Assembly: GCF_039631355.1 (NCBI RefSeq)
Contig: NZ_JBDIVF010000008.1
Location: 62,001 to 126,000, forward strand
Origin: Uliginosibacterium paludis
GTDB lineage: Bacteria > Pseudomonadota > Gammaproteobacteria > Burkholderiales > Rhodocyclaceae
DNA: 64,000 bases
Direction: 5' to 3'
A model generated the notes under the pieces. It did not search any database. It worked only from the letters and a program-made list of their open reading frames with translations, and was not told the origin of the DNA. Positions 8,993 through 17,568 of this stretch are shown here, one piece after another (positions within the stretch are counted from its first letter, which is position 1; every line of letters begins with the position of its first letter). A program made the position numbers and the translations under genes.

Positions 8993-10018
8993 TCAGCCCG
9001 CGTCGCGCGAGAAGGCGATGAAGTCGTCCAGCTTGCGCCGCGCGGCACCGCTGGCGATGGTGTCCAGCGCAAGCTCGACGCCCCCCGCCAGCGAATCGGT
9101 CACGGCCGCTGCATAGAGGCTGGCGCCGGCATTGAAAGCCACGATGTCCCGCGCAGCCGCAATCCTGCCCTCCAGCGCGCCGAGCAGGATGGCCTTCGAC
9201 TCCTCCACGCTGGTGGCGCGGATCGAAGACGACGCATGCAGGGGCAGCCCGACGTCCTCGGGCGTGATGCGGTATTCGCGCACTTCGCCGTGACGCAGCT
9301 CGCCGATCAGCGTGGGGGCTGAAATCGAGATTTCGTCCAGCCCTTCCATGCCGTGCACCGTCAGCACATTGCGCGAGCCCAGTTGTTGCAGCACACGCAC
9401 CTGGATGCCGACCAGATCGGGATGAAACACGCCCATGACCTGATTCGCCGCACCGGCCGGATTGGTCAGCGGCCCGAGAATGTTGAAGAGGGTACGCACG
9501 CCCAGCTCCCGGCGGACCGGGGCAGCATGCTTCATCGCGCTGTGATAGTTCGGCGCGAACATGAAGCCCACGCCGACATCATCAATGCAGCGACCGACCT
9601 GCTCAGGCGTGAGCGACAGATTGGCCCCCAGTGACTCGAGCACATCCGCCGAGCCCGACTGTGAGGACACCGAGCGCCCGCCATGCTTGGCCACGCGGGC
9701 GCCGGCGGCTGCGGCCACGAACATCGCCGAAGTCGAGATATTGAAGGTATGGGCGCCGTCGCCGCCGGTGCCGCAGGTATCGACCAGCCCGGCCGTATCA
9801 CAGGCAAGCGGCACGCGGCTGGCAAGTTCGCGCATCACGGTTGCCGCGGCGGCGATTTCGCCGATGCTTTCCTTCTTCACGCGCAGGCCGATGATGATGG
9901 CGGCGATCAGGGGCGCAGAGACCTGGCCCGACATGATCTGGCGCATCAGATCCACCATCTCGTCATGAAAGATCTCGCGGTGTTCGATCACGCGTTGCAG
10001 GGCTTCTTGCGGTGTCAT
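8993..10018 (-). CDS. trpD: Anthranilate phosphoribosyltransferase
   Basis: Transfers phosphoribose from PRPP to anthranilate. 341 residues, normal length. Conserved features are the glycine-rich PRPP loop DTCGTGGDGAHTFNIST near residue 83, KHGGRSVSSQSGSADVLE, and the anthranilate-side segment FMFAPNYHSAMKHAAPVRRELG. GGAG lies before the ATG. The start codon overlaps the stop of the upstream antiporter gene by 4 nt (ATGA), so translation of the two is coupled. Confidence 0.97.
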   Translation of the reverse strand: MTPQEALQRVIEHREIFHDEMVDLMRQIMSGQVSAPLIAAIIIGLRVKKESIGEIAAAATVMRELASRVPLACDTAGLVDTCGTGGDGAHTFNISTSAMFVAAAAGARVAKHGGRSVSSQSGSADVLESLGANLSLTPEQVGRCIDDVGVGFMFAPNYHSAMKHAAPVRRELGVRTLFNILGPLTNPAGAANQVMGVFHPDLVGIQVRVLQQLGSRNVLTVHGMEGLDEISISAPTLIGELRHGEVREYRITPEDVGLPLHASSSIRATSVEESKAILLGALEGRIAAARDIVAFNAGASLYAAAVTDSLAGGVELALDTIASGAARRKLDDFIAFSRDAG

Positions 10019-11232
10019 GTTTGCTCCGGAAATTGGGTCGGATGGGCAGGAACGGGTTCAGTAAGGCCTTCGCCGGATTCGGGACGGATGCGCATCACGC
10101 CCCGGGTCAGCAGCAGCGCCCACATCAGGATCACCAGCATCAGCGCAGCGCCGGGGAATCCGGCAATGCCCAGTGCAGGCGGAATGCTCAGGAAAAGCAG
10201 CACGGTGATCAGGCCGCGCGGCGCAAACCAGATCAGGGGCTCGGCCTTTTCTCCAGCCACCAGGCGCAGCACCGGCCAGCGCAGGATCACGCAGAGTGCC
10301 ACGATCAGCACCGCCAGCAGCCAGGCGGAAGGCGCCAGCAGGTCCGCCGGGGCGGTCGCGAAGCCGAGCAGGACGAAGAAAAAACTGCGTACAGCAAAGG
10401 TGAATTCCGCGGTCAGATGCTTGAAAGCGTCCAGATCCCGCTCGTAGCTCGGGCTGCTTTTGAGACGCGACCCCAGCAACTGGCTGTTGTTGAGCAGGAG
10501 CCCGACCAGCAGGACCATGATCAGCGGCGCCAGATGCAGGATCTTGCCCAGGCCGTAGAGCAGCGTGATGCCGAAAATCATCGGCAGCACCCGCACATGA
10601 TGCTCGATGCGCTGGATCAGCCAGTAGATCAGCAGACCTGCCACCAGCCCCACCAGAATGGACAAGCCCACCTCACCGGCGAGCCGCAGCAGCATGCTCC
10701 CCAGCGGGCCGACTTCACCGATTACGGCATAGAACAGCACCACCCCGACGATGTCGGAAATCGAGCTTTCATAGACCACGAATTCCCGCAGCCGCGGCAC
10801 CAGCGCCGCGGCTGCGGGAATCGCCACCGCGGAGCTGATCACCGCCAGCGGCATGGCATGCGCCATCACGGCCTGCAGCGGCGCGGCGAACCAGAGCGAA
10901 AACAGGCCGGTCAGCGCAGCCGCCACCAGCAGGATGCCCAGCACCGCGCAGGCGCTGCTGCGCAGGATCAGCGGCGTGGCCTGACGCGTCAGCCGCAGAT
11001 CCAGCGCGCCTTCAAGCACGATCAGGATGAGACCGAAGGTTCCCAGCACCGGCAGCAGGTCGGCCGGCAAGGCCGGCTGCCAGCCCAGGGTGTCGGACAC
11101 CAGTCGCAGGGCCAGCCCGGAGAAAAGCAGCAGAACGACGGCCGGCACCCGGATGAAGCGCCCGAGAAAGTCGAAGAGGTACGCCACCAGCACGATCAGG
11201 CTGATCGCCACCATGGCCCAGGCCTGAGTCAT
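10015..11232 (-). CDS. Cation/proton antiporter (Na+/H+ exchanger family)
   Basis: Integral membrane protein of 405 residues with 11-13 hydrophobic segments and almost no soluble tail. The pattern fits the Na_H_Exchanger (CPA) family: LIVLEGALDLRL at the end of the fourth helix, ISSAVAIPAAAAL, and an acidic YESSISDIVGVVLFYAVIG where family members carry the ion-binding Asp. The C-terminus IWFAPRGLITVLLFLSIP is typical. It sits between trpG (36 bp upstream) and trpD (4-nt ATGA overlap), so it is embedded in the tryptophan operon. The transported ion cannot be read from sequence. There is no C-terminal TrkA domain, unlike KefB/YbaL types. Confidence 0.85.
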   Translation of the reverse strand: MTQAWAMVAISLIVLVAYLFDFLGRFIRVPAVVLLLFSGLALRLVSDTLGWQPALPADLLPVLGTFGLILIVLEGALDLRLTRQATPLILRSSACAVLGILLVAAALTGLFSLWFAAPLQAVMAHAMPLAVISSAVAIPAAAALVPRLREFVVYESSISDIVGVVLFYAVIGEVGPLGSMLLRLAGEVGLSILVGLVAGLLIYWLIQRIEHHVRVLPMIFGITLLYGLGKILHLAPLIMVLLVGLLLNNSQLLGSRLKSSPSYERDLDAFKHLTAEFTFAVRSFFFVLLGFATAPADLLAPSAWLLAVLIVALCVILRWPVLRLVAGEKAEPLIWFAPRGLITVLLFLSIPPALGIAGFPGAALMLVILMWALLLTRGVMRIRPESGEGLTEPVPAHPTQFPEQT

Positions 11233-11268
11233 GACGCATGCTCCGGGCGTGTCACGGCCGCGCCCCGA

Positions 11269-11832
11269 TCAGGATTCAAGAAAGTTGCGCAGCAGATGAT
11301 GGCCACCTTCGGTCATGATCGATTCCGGATGGAACTGCACGCCCTCGATCGGCAGGGTCTTGTGGCGCACGCCCATGATTTCGCCGTCGTCGGTCCAGGC
11401 CGTCACCTCCAGACAGTCGGGGCAGCTCTCGCGCTCGATCGCGAGCGAGTGGTAGCGCGTCGCGGTGAAAGGCTGCGGCAGGCCGCGGAAGATGCCGACA
11501 TCGGCATGCCGGATCGGCGAGGTCTTGCCATGCATGAGTTGCTTGGCGTGGATGATCCGGCCGCCGAAAGCCGCACCGATACTCTGGTGCCCCAGACACA
11601 CGCCGAGGATCGGCAGCTTGCCGGCGAAATGACGGATGGCCGCCACCGAAATACCGGCCTCCGCGGGCGAACAGGGTCCGGGCGAAATCACGATTTTTTC
11701 CGGCGCAAGCGCCTCCATCTGCTCGAGGCTGATCGCGTCATTGCGGAAGACGCGCACGTCGGCCCCCAGCTCGCCGAAATACTGCACGAGGTTGTAGGTA
11801 AAACTGTCGTAGTTGTCGATCATCAGCAGCAT
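11269..11832 (-). CDS. trpG: Anthranilate synthase component II (glutamine amidotransferase)
   Basis: Supplies ammonia from glutamine to TrpE. 187 residues. The class I amidotransferase elements are all present: MLLMIDNYDSFTYNLVQYFG at the N-terminus, the oxyanion segment SPGPCSPAEAG, the nucleophile Cys in ILGVCLGHQSIG and the catalytic His-Glu in GVQFHPESI. The ATG at 11832 is chosen because GGAGA precedes it and the family begins there; the open frame continues upstream without similarity. It is separated from trpE by a lipoprotein gene and an alcohol dehydrogenase. It may also act as PabA with a chorismate-converting partner. Confidence 0.97.
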   Translation of the reverse strand: MLLMIDNYDSFTYNLVQYFGELGADVRVFRNDAISLEQMEALAPEKIVISPGPCSPAEAGISVAAIRHFAGKLPILGVCLGHQSIGAAFGGRIIHAKQLMHGKTSPIRHADVGIFRGLPQPFTATRYHSLAIERESCPDCLEVTAWTDDGEIMGVRHKTLPIEGVQFHPESIMTEGGHHLLRNFLES

Positions 11833-12178
11833 GTCATTCTCCAGGGCATTCTTCGATCTTGTTTCAGCCGGCCGGGCGGGCGTCAGGCGCTCAGCCACTT
11901 CAGCCGGAAATCCCCATGTGCTCGGGTCGCGCGCCGGGGAACGCGCATCAGGCCTCGATTGCCGGCTTGCGCCAGGCGTTGCGGACGCCGCCTGCCAGCG
12001 GCGCATCCGCCATCCGGATGATGACATCCGCATCACCCCGGATGTCCGGCCCCCTACTCTCCATTCGTCCTACACGCATCTCGGTTCCTTCCGACATCGA
12101 CACGCCTGCCGACTCCCTAGACTCGCTTCAACGATCAGCTTCAGAGATCGTCACTCAACGCAAACCGGGAGAACAGTC
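11833..12178. other. Divergent intergenic region trpG / lipoprotein
   Basis: About 345 bp that must hold the promoter of trpG (minus) and of the lipoprotein gene (plus). A TAGACT hexamer at 12118-12123 could be a -10 for the plus strand, but no convincing -35 is spaced for it. No leader peptide with tandem Trp codons and no attenuator-like hairpin pair was found for trpG. Confidence 0.45.
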
Positions 12179-12595
12179 ATGAACACTCATTCCATCCTTG
12201 CCCGCCGCACCCTCCTGAGTAGCGCAGCGGCCCTGTCCGTGGCGGTCCTGCTCAGCGCCTGCGGCGGCGGTGGCGGCGACTCCGGCGACGAAGGCATCCT
12301 GGGCGACTCGATCACCGTGGCCAGCATCACCGGCAACAAGGACGTCAAGGTCGGCCAGACTGCCACGCTGAAGGCCGAGGCCGTGACCACCGGCGACATT
12401 CCTGCGGATCAGGTCAGCTTCGAATGGACGCAGACCGCCGGCACCACGATTCCCTTCACGGCCAAACAGGATAACTACACCTCCACCATCACCTTCGTGC
12501 CGCTCGCCTCGGGCACCGCGAAATTCCAGGTCACCGCGAAAACCAGGAGCGGCAAGAGCAACAGCCGCGACCAGGAAATCACCATCACCAACTGA
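12179..12595 (+). CDS. Small lipoprotein with Ig/PKD-like beta domain
   Basis: 138 residues. An N-terminal ARR followed by a hydrophobic stretch ends in the lipobox LLSAC (lipidated Cys28), then CGGGGGDSGDEG as a flexible anchor. The mature part reads as one beta-sandwich: QTATLKAEAV, VSFEWTQTAGT, YTSTITFVPLASGTAKFQVTA, a pattern seen in Ig-like and PKD/REJ repeats. A GGGAGAACAGTC ribosome site precedes the ATG. Monocistronic, with a hairpin after the stop. Probably a surface or periplasmic-facing outer-membrane lipoprotein; no specific role can be given. Confidence 0.75.
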   Translation: MNTHSILARRTLLSSAAALSVAVLLSACGGGGGDSGDEGILGDSITVASITGNKDVKVGQTATLKAEAVTTGDIPADQVSFEWTQTAGTTIPFTAKQDNYTSTITFVPLASGTAKFQVTAKTRSGKSNSRDQEITITN

Positions 12596-12606
12596 TTGCC
12601 GGTCTG

Positions 12607-12636
12607 CCGGAAAGCCCCTCGAAAAGGGCTTTCCGG
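12607..12636. terminator. Hairpin between convergent genes
   Basis: CCGGAAAGCCC (12607-12617) pairs with GGGCTTTCCGG (12626-12636) across an 8-nt loop. No T-tract follows on either strand, so it is a hairpin-only candidate terminator between the lipoprotein and alcohol dehydrogenase genes. Confidence 0.5.
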
Positions 12637-12642
12637 CCACAC

Positions 12643-13800
12643 TCAAACCCTTTCGGCGAGAATGGACTCCACCACCTCGGGCGTCACACGGCCATGCTCG
12701 CCCAGCTTCAGGAAGCCATGCGCACGCAGCCGCGCACTGATCTTCACCGGCGCCTCGGCAGCCGCCACCTCATAAGCGGACAGCCGGGTTCCGACACCGA
12801 GTGACTCGAAGAAGGCTTCGGTCCGCGCAATCGCCGCTTCGATCCGTTCCGCGTCGCTGCCTGCCGAAATTCCCCATATCCGTTCTGCATACTGCAGCAG
12901 CTTCTCGCGCTTCATCTCGCGCTGGCTTCGCAGCACGCCGGGCAACACCACCGCGAGCGTCTGGGCATGGTCCAGCCCGTATTCCGCTGTGATTTCATGA
13001 CCGATCATGTGGGTCGCCCAGTCCTGCGGCACGCCGCAGCCGATCAGGCCGTTGAGCGCCATCGTGGCCGACCACATGATGTTGGCGCGCACGGTGTAGT
13101 CATCCGGACGGGCGAGCGCCAGCGGCCCCTGCCCGATCAGCGTATGCAGGATGCCTTCGGCAAAGCGGTCCTGCAGCGGCGCGTCGGCCGGATAGGTCAG
13201 GTACTGCTCCATCGTATGCACGAAGGCATCCACGATGCCATTGGCCACCTGGCGAGGCGGCAGGCTGAAGGTGGCTTCCGGATCCAGCACGGCAAACACC
13301 GGATAGCAATGCTCGCTGCCGAAGCCCAGCTTTTCGCCGGTGGATTCGCGCGAAATCACCGCGAAGGTGTTCGACTCCGACCCGGTGGCCGGCAGGGTCA
13401 GCACCACACCCAGCGGCAGCGCGGCGTTCACCGTCGCACGCTTGGCAAGGATGTCCCAGGGTTCGCCGTCGAACTTCGCTGCCGCGGCGATGAACTTGCT
13501 GCCATCAGCCACCGAACCGCCGCCCACGGCCAGGATGAAATCGACCTGCTCGCGACGCACCAGCTCCACCGCACGCATCAGGGTTTCATAGCGCGGATTC
13601 GGCTCGATGCCGCCGAACTCGAGAAACTCGAAACCCTGCAGGGCCTGCACCACCTGGGCGTGAATGCCATTGCGGAAAATGCTGCCGCCGCCATACGTGA
13701 TCAGCACTTTGCTGCCGGCCGGAATCCGTGCGGCAATCGCCGCGATCTGCCCCTTGCCGAAGAGAATCCGGGTCGGGTTGAAATAGCTGAAGTTCTGCAT
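12643..13800 (-). CDS. yqhD: Iron-containing NADPH-dependent alcohol/aldehyde dehydrogenase (YqhD type)
   Basis: Cytoplasmic reductase of 385 residues, closely following E. coli YqhD throughout: FNPTRILFGKGQIAAI at the start, VLITYGGGSI, FGGIEPNPRYETLM, AVGGGSVADGSKFIAAAA, LTLPATGSESN, FAVLDPEATFSLPPRQVANG, VDAFVHTMEQYLTYPADAP, and the metal-binding segment ATHMIGHEITAEYGLDHAQTLA with its two His ligands. The family reduces short-chain and lipid-derived aldehydes, often in detoxification. AAGGAG precedes the ATG. It lies between trpE and trpG on the same strand with no functional link to tryptophan. Gaps on both sides exceed 90 bp, so it may have its own promoter. Confidence 0.93.
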   Translation of the reverse strand: MQNFSYFNPTRILFGKGQIAAIAARIPAGSKVLITYGGGSIFRNGIHAQVVQALQGFEFLEFGGIEPNPRYETLMRAVELVRREQVDFILAVGGGSVADGSKFIAAAAKFDGEPWDILAKRATVNAALPLGVVLTLPATGSESNTFAVISRESTGEKLGFGSEHCYPVFAVLDPEATFSLPPRQVANGIVDAFVHTMEQYLTYPADAPLQDRFAEGILHTLIGQGPLALARPDDYTVRANIMWSATMALNGLIGCGVPQDWATHMIGHEITAEYGLDHAQTLAVVLPGVLRSQREMKREKLLQYAERIWGISAGSDAERIEAAIARTEAFFESLGVGTRLSAYEVAAAEAPVKISARLRAHGFLKLGEHGRVTPEVVESILAERV

Positions 13801-13895
13801 GGCAATGCTCCTTCGTGATTCGGATCAGTCATGACGACCGCATGCTGCCGGTCGCCGTCCGGATGCATGCGGGCCCGCTCCGGCGCCCGCCCGCA

Positions 13896-15398
13896 TCAGC
13901 CTTCCAGTTTCGTATCGAGACCGGTTTCGGCAATCTCGGCCGCGCGGATCACCGCACGCGCCTTGTTGAGCGTTTCCTGCCATTCGGCATCGGGATCGGA
14001 ATCCGCGACGATGCCGGCGCCGGCCTGCACATGCAGTTTGCCGTTGGCAATCACCGCGGTGCGGATCGCAATCGCCACATCCACGTCGCCATCGAAGCCG
14101 ATGTAGCCGCAGGCGCCGGCGTAGATGCCACGCTTGACGGGCTCCAGCTCATCGATGATCTGCATCGCCCGCACCTTCGGTGCGCCGCTCACCGTGCCGG
14201 CCGGGAAGGTGGCGCGCAGCACGGCCAGCGCGGCGGCGCGGCGATCCTGGTCGGCCGGCAGCGTGCCTTCGACGTTCGACACGATGTGCATGACGTGCGA
14301 ATAACGCTCGATGGTGAACTGCTCGGTGACCTTGACCGTACCGGTCGCAGCCACACGACCCACGTCATTGCGGCCAAGATCCAGCAACTGCAGGTGCTCG
14401 GCCAGCTCCTTGCGATCGGCGAGCAGATCGCGCTCGAGCGCGAGATCTTCCTCCTGCGTGGCGCCGCGCTTGCGGGTGCCGGCAATCGGGCGCACCGTCA
14501 CGCGTTGCGCGTCGCCTTCGTTTTCGAGCTTGACCAGGATCTCCGGCGAGGAGCCGACGACCTGGAAATCCTCGAAATTGAAATAGAACATGTAGGGCGA
14601 AGGGTTCAGCGCCCGCAGGCTGCGGTAGAGCGCCAGCGGGCTCGCCGCAAACGGCTTGCTCATGCGCTGCGAGAGCACCACCTGCATGATGTCGCCCTCC
14701 ACGATGTAATCCTTGGCGCGACGCACGGCGGCCTTGAAGGCCTCCTCGCCAAAGCTCGACACCGCGGCTTGCGGCTCGACACGGGTGTCAGCCGGAATCG
14801 CAACCGGCTCGCGCAGCCTCGCCACGAGTTCGGCCAGGCGTTTCTGCGCACGCTTGTAGGCGCCCGGCACTTCCGGCTCGGCATAGACCACCAGGGTCAG
14901 CTTGCCGGAGAGGTTGTCGACGATCGCGATCTCTTCGGACAGCAGCAGGATGATGTCGGGCGCGCCGATTTCATCCTTCGCTTGATGTGCTGCCAGCTTG
15001 GGCTCGATGTAGCGCACGGTGTCATAGCCGAAACAGCCGACCAGACCACCACAATAGCGCGGCAGGCTGAACTTGCCGGGTACCTTGATGCGCTGCATGT
15101 ATTCGCCGACATAAGCGAGCGGATCACCGTAATCACGCCGCTCGACGATGCGGTCGTTGGAAAGCAGCAGCACGCTGCGGCCGCGCACCTCGATCCTGGT
15201 GGCGGCGCGCAGGCCGATGATCGAGTAGCGCCCGAAGCGCTCACCGCCCTGCACCGACTCGAGCAGGTAGGTATTGGCCTCGTTGGCGAGCTTCAGGTAG
15301 ATGGAGAGCGGCGTGTCGAGATCGGCAAAGGTCTCGACCGTGAGGGGTATGCGGTTGTAGCCCTGGGCGGCAAGCACCAGGAATTCCTGTTCGGTCAT
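13896..15398 (-). CDS. trpE: Anthranilate synthase component I
   Basis: Converts chorismate plus ammonia to anthranilate. 500 residues. The N-terminal domain carries the tryptophan-binding motif LLESVQGGERFGRYSIIG. The chorismate-binding C-terminal half has IVEGDIMQVVLSQRM, SPYMFYFNF, SPEILVKLE, RPIAGTRKRG, ELAEHLQLLDLGRNDVGRV, FPAGTVSGAPKVRAM, GYIGFDGDVDVAIAIRTAV and VQAGAGIVADSDP, all standard. Two adjacent ATGs exist; the second (15398) is taken because its spacing from the GGAG site is better. It is downstream of gph on the same strand, as in many betaproteobacteria, but 2 kb away from trpG. Confidence 0.97.
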   Translation of the reverse strand: MTEQEFLVLAAQGYNRIPLTVETFADLDTPLSIYLKLANEANTYLLESVQGGERFGRYSIIGLRAATRIEVRGRSVLLLSNDRIVERRDYGDPLAYVGEYMQRIKVPGKFSLPRYCGGLVGCFGYDTVRYIEPKLAAHQAKDEIGAPDIILLLSEEIAIVDNLSGKLTLVVYAEPEVPGAYKRAQKRLAELVARLREPVAIPADTRVEPQAAVSSFGEEAFKAAVRRAKDYIVEGDIMQVVLSQRMSKPFAASPLALYRSLRALNPSPYMFYFNFEDFQVVGSSPEILVKLENEGDAQRVTVRPIAGTRKRGATQEEDLALERDLLADRKELAEHLQLLDLGRNDVGRVAATGTVKVTEQFTIERYSHVMHIVSNVEGTLPADQDRRAAALAVLRATFPAGTVSGAPKVRAMQIIDELEPVKRGIYAGACGYIGFDGDVDVAIAIRTAVIANGKLHVQAGAGIVADSDPDAEWQETLNKARAVIRAAEIAETGLDTKLEG

Positions 15399-15588
15399 CA
15401 TCACTCCGGTTTCTGCACTTCGGGAAGAACCTGACCGGCTGCGTGAGCCGGCCCGCAACGCTGCATCAGAGTGCGCGCCACGAACGCCCGTTGCGAAGCC
15501 AGGCTGCGGCGACGCAAATCGGGAAGGTCTCCTCTGCGAGAAACAGGGTGTCGAAAGTCAAGATGAGGGAATTCCGTTGGGCCGGCGC

Positions 15589-16257
15589 TCAGGCCAGAAG
15601 TGGCAGGAGCCCGGTGAGCGACGATAGTAACCCGTCGCAATCTTCGCTGTCCACGGCCACGCCCTCGTTGTAACCGTAGGTCATGAGCAGTACCGGAATG
15701 CCGGCGCGGCGAGCGCAGAGCGCATCATTGCCGGAGTCCCCGACCATCAGCGCGGCCTCCCGCGTCACGCCCAGCAGCTCGCAGCCATGCCACAGCGGCT
15801 CCGGATCGGGCTTCTTCTTCGCCAGCGTGTCGCCACCGATGAAGCAGTCGAAATAAGCCGCCAGGCCGAGTTCTTCAAGCAGCGGAGCAATGAAGGCCTC
15901 GGCCTTGTTGGTGACCACGCCCAGCTTCAGCCCGCGCTCGCGCAAGCGCGGCAGTGTTTCCGCCACACCGGGATAAGCGCGGGTCAGCTTGCCGTTGGTG
16001 TCCTCGTAATGACGCATGAAGGCGGCCACGCCTTGCGCGAGGCGTTCCGCCGACACCGGCGAACGGCCAACGCTGAGCGCCCGCTCGACCATGGTCGGAA
16101 TGCCCTTGCCCACGAAGGTGGCGACTTCCTCGTCGGTGCGCGTGGGCTCGCCCAGCTCGGCAAGCATGCGACGGGCGGCTTCCGCCAGATCGGGAACGGA
16201 ATCGACCAGCGTGCCATCCAGATCGAAAAAAATCGCCCGCGGAGAAAAGGTTTTCAT
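15589..16257 (-). CDS. gph: Phosphoglycolate phosphatase (HAD family)
   Basis: Removes phosphate from 2-phosphoglycolate, the product of DNA 3'-end repair and of oxygenase side reactions. 222 residues. HAD motif I is FFDLDGTLVDSVPDL (nucleophile D12), with motif II VVTNKAE, motif III at KKKPDP and motif IV MVGDSGNDALCARRAG. The alpha-helical cap follows motif I (TFVGKGIPTMVERAL). It follows the lipoprotein gene by about 35 bp and precedes trpE by about 190 bp, so an rpe-lipoprotein-gph-(trpE) transcript is likely. Confidence 0.93.
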   Translation of the reverse strand: MKTFSPRAIFFDLDGTLVDSVPDLAEAARRMLAELGEPTRTDEEVATFVGKGIPTMVERALSVGRSPVSAERLAQGVAAFMRHYEDTNGKLTRAYPGVAETLPRLRERGLKLGVVTNKAEAFIAPLLEELGLAAYFDCFIGGDTLAKKKPDPEPLWHGCELLGVTREAALMVGDSGNDALCARRAGIPVLLMTYGYNEGVAVDSEDCDGLLSSLTGLLPLLA

Positions 16258-16292
16258 GCTGCAGTCATCCTGTTGAATCTTGCCGGACGGCT

Positions 16293-16799
16293 TTACTTCT
16301 GCGCCGGGCGGAAGCGGAGCCTGAGCAGCTCGGAGGCGTCCTTCTCGCGCATGGCCGGCGTGACCGGCAGCGGCTGGGCGCGCCGCAGCGCATCCATCAC
16401 CGCCTGGTCCAGCGCCTTGTAGCCGCTGCTGCGCGCCACCCGGGGCGACATGACGTAGCCGCGCGGCGAGAGCATCGTCTCGATGGTGACTTCCGCATGC
16501 GGCGGAAACTTGCTGCCGCGAGGCAGCCGGATATTGCGCCGGACGCGGTCCGAAATCGCCCGCACGATGTCTGCGCCGGAGGCGGCCTCGTGGTACTCGA
16601 GCACGGTGAAGCTGGGGCGCACGAAACGCGGATCCAGCGTCTCGGCTGGCTCGGACGCGGCCGGCGCAGGCGTCGTCCTGGCCGTCGCGGCGGGCCGCCG
16701 CACCGGCCCCTCGCCCTCTTCCGGCAAGGGCTGGAAATAGGCACAGCCTCCCGCCAGCAGGATCGTGCCGGCACTCAGCCAGAGACTGCGTCCGTTCAT
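16293..16799 (-). CDS. Lipoprotein with TonB/TolA C-terminal-like domain
   Basis: 168 residues. The lipobox LLAGGC puts the lipidated Cys at 19. A Pro/Ala linker (to about residue 60) is followed by a domain resembling the TonB/TolA C-terminus: DRVRRNIRLPRGSKFPPHAEVTIETMLSPRGYVMSPRVARSSGYKALDQAVMDALRRAQPLPV, the usual 'basic helix, beta-beta, alpha, LP' order. TonB/TolA proteins are anchored in the inner membrane by a helix, so a lipid-anchored version is unusual. The start overlaps the rpe stop by 4 nt (ATGA), so it is coupled to rpe. Confidence 0.75.
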   Translation of the reverse strand: MNGRSLWLSAGTILLAGGCAYFQPLPEEGEGPVRRPAATARTTPAPAASEPAETLDPRFVRPSFTVLEYHEAASGADIVRAISDRVRRNIRLPRGSKFPPHAEVTIETMLSPRGYVMSPRVARSSGYKALDQAVMDALRRAQPLPVTPAMREKDASELLRLRFRPAQK

Positions 16800-17503
16800 C
16801 GTGTGACCCCCGCCAGTGCCTCGCGCATCGAGCGAATCACCGTGTCATAACGGTTCGGATCGCTGTCGCGGCCGGCTCCGAAAACGGCGGAACCCGCCAC
16901 GAAGGTATCGACCCCTGCCGCGGCGATCTCGGCAATGTTGGCGGGTTTCACGCCGCCATCGATTTCAAGGCGGATGCGGCGGCCGGACTCGCGCTTCCAG
17001 GCGTCGAGCTTCGCACGTGCGGCACGGGCCTTGGGCAGGATGGAAGGAATGAAACTCTGGCCACCGAAACCCGGGTTCACCGACATCAGCATGATCAGAT
17101 CGATCTTGTCCATGACGTGATCGAGCCAGTCCAGCGGCGTGGCCGGGTTGAACACCAGGCCGGCCTGACAGCCGTGATCACGGATCAGCTGCAGCGTGCG
17201 ATCGACATGGCGCGAGGCTTCGGGGTGGAAGGTGATGATGTTGGCACCGGCCTTGGCGAACATCGGCACCAGCGCATCCACCGGCTCCACCATCAGATGC
17301 ACATCGATCGGCGCTGCAGTGCAGGGCCGGATCGCCTCGCAGACCAGCGGGCCAATGGTCAGGTTGGGCACGTAGTGATTGTCCATCACGTCGAAATGCA
17401 GCCAGTCGGCACCCGAGGCAATGACCTTTTCCACTTCGTCACCAAGGCGCGCGAAGTTGGCGGAAAGCAGGCTGGGGGCGAGGATGAAGGACGTGTCAGA
17501 CAT
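16796..17503 (-). CDS. rpe: Ribulose-phosphate 3-epimerase
   Basis: Interconverts ribulose 5-phosphate and xylulose 5-phosphate. 235 residues; TIM-barrel with the metal/catalytic segments ILAPSLLSANFARLGDEV, WLHFDVMDNHYVPNLTIGP (catalytic Asp, His), DVHLMVEP, IITFHPEAS, MLMSVNPGFGGQSFI, LEIDGGVKPANI and TFVAGSAVFGA. The ATG at 17503 (MSDTSFILAPS) is chosen over an upstream TTG by family start. First gene of the minus-strand unit and divergent from apaG. Confidence 0.96.
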   Translation of the reverse strand: MSDTSFILAPSLLSANFARLGDEVEKVIASGADWLHFDVMDNHYVPNLTIGPLVCEAIRPCTAAPIDVHLMVEPVDALVPMFAKAGANIITFHPEASRHVDRTLQLIRDHGCQAGLVFNPATPLDWLDHVMDKIDLIMLMSVNPGFGGQSFIPSILPKARAARAKLDAWKRESGRRIRLEIDGGVKPANIAEIAAAGVDTFVAGSAVFGAGRDSDPNRYDTVIRSMREALAGVTR

Positions 17504-17530
17504 GTTGAACTCAGGCGGGGGCAAAGCGTT

Positions 17531-17539
17531 ATTATCCCA
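17531..17539 (-). promoter_or_regulatory. Extended -10 promoter candidate for rpe
   Basis: The minus strand reads TGGGATAAT, an extended -10 (TGn plus GATAAT at 17531-17536). Transcription would begin about 20 nt before the rpe ATG. No good -35 is present, which is tolerated by extended -10 promoters. Confidence 0.4.
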
Positions 17540-17568
17540 GTCGCCCCCGACTCGAAGCCAGCAAAAAA

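Noticed and set aside
10012..12021. 669-codon plus-strand Gln/His/Arg-rich frame
   Set aside because: Complement of the antiporter and trpG genes; low-complexity composition reflects hydrophobic codons on the other strand.
15402..15588. Possible trp attenuator before trpE
   Set aside because: No short frame with tandem Trp codons and no alternative hairpin pair ending in a T-tract on the minus strand.
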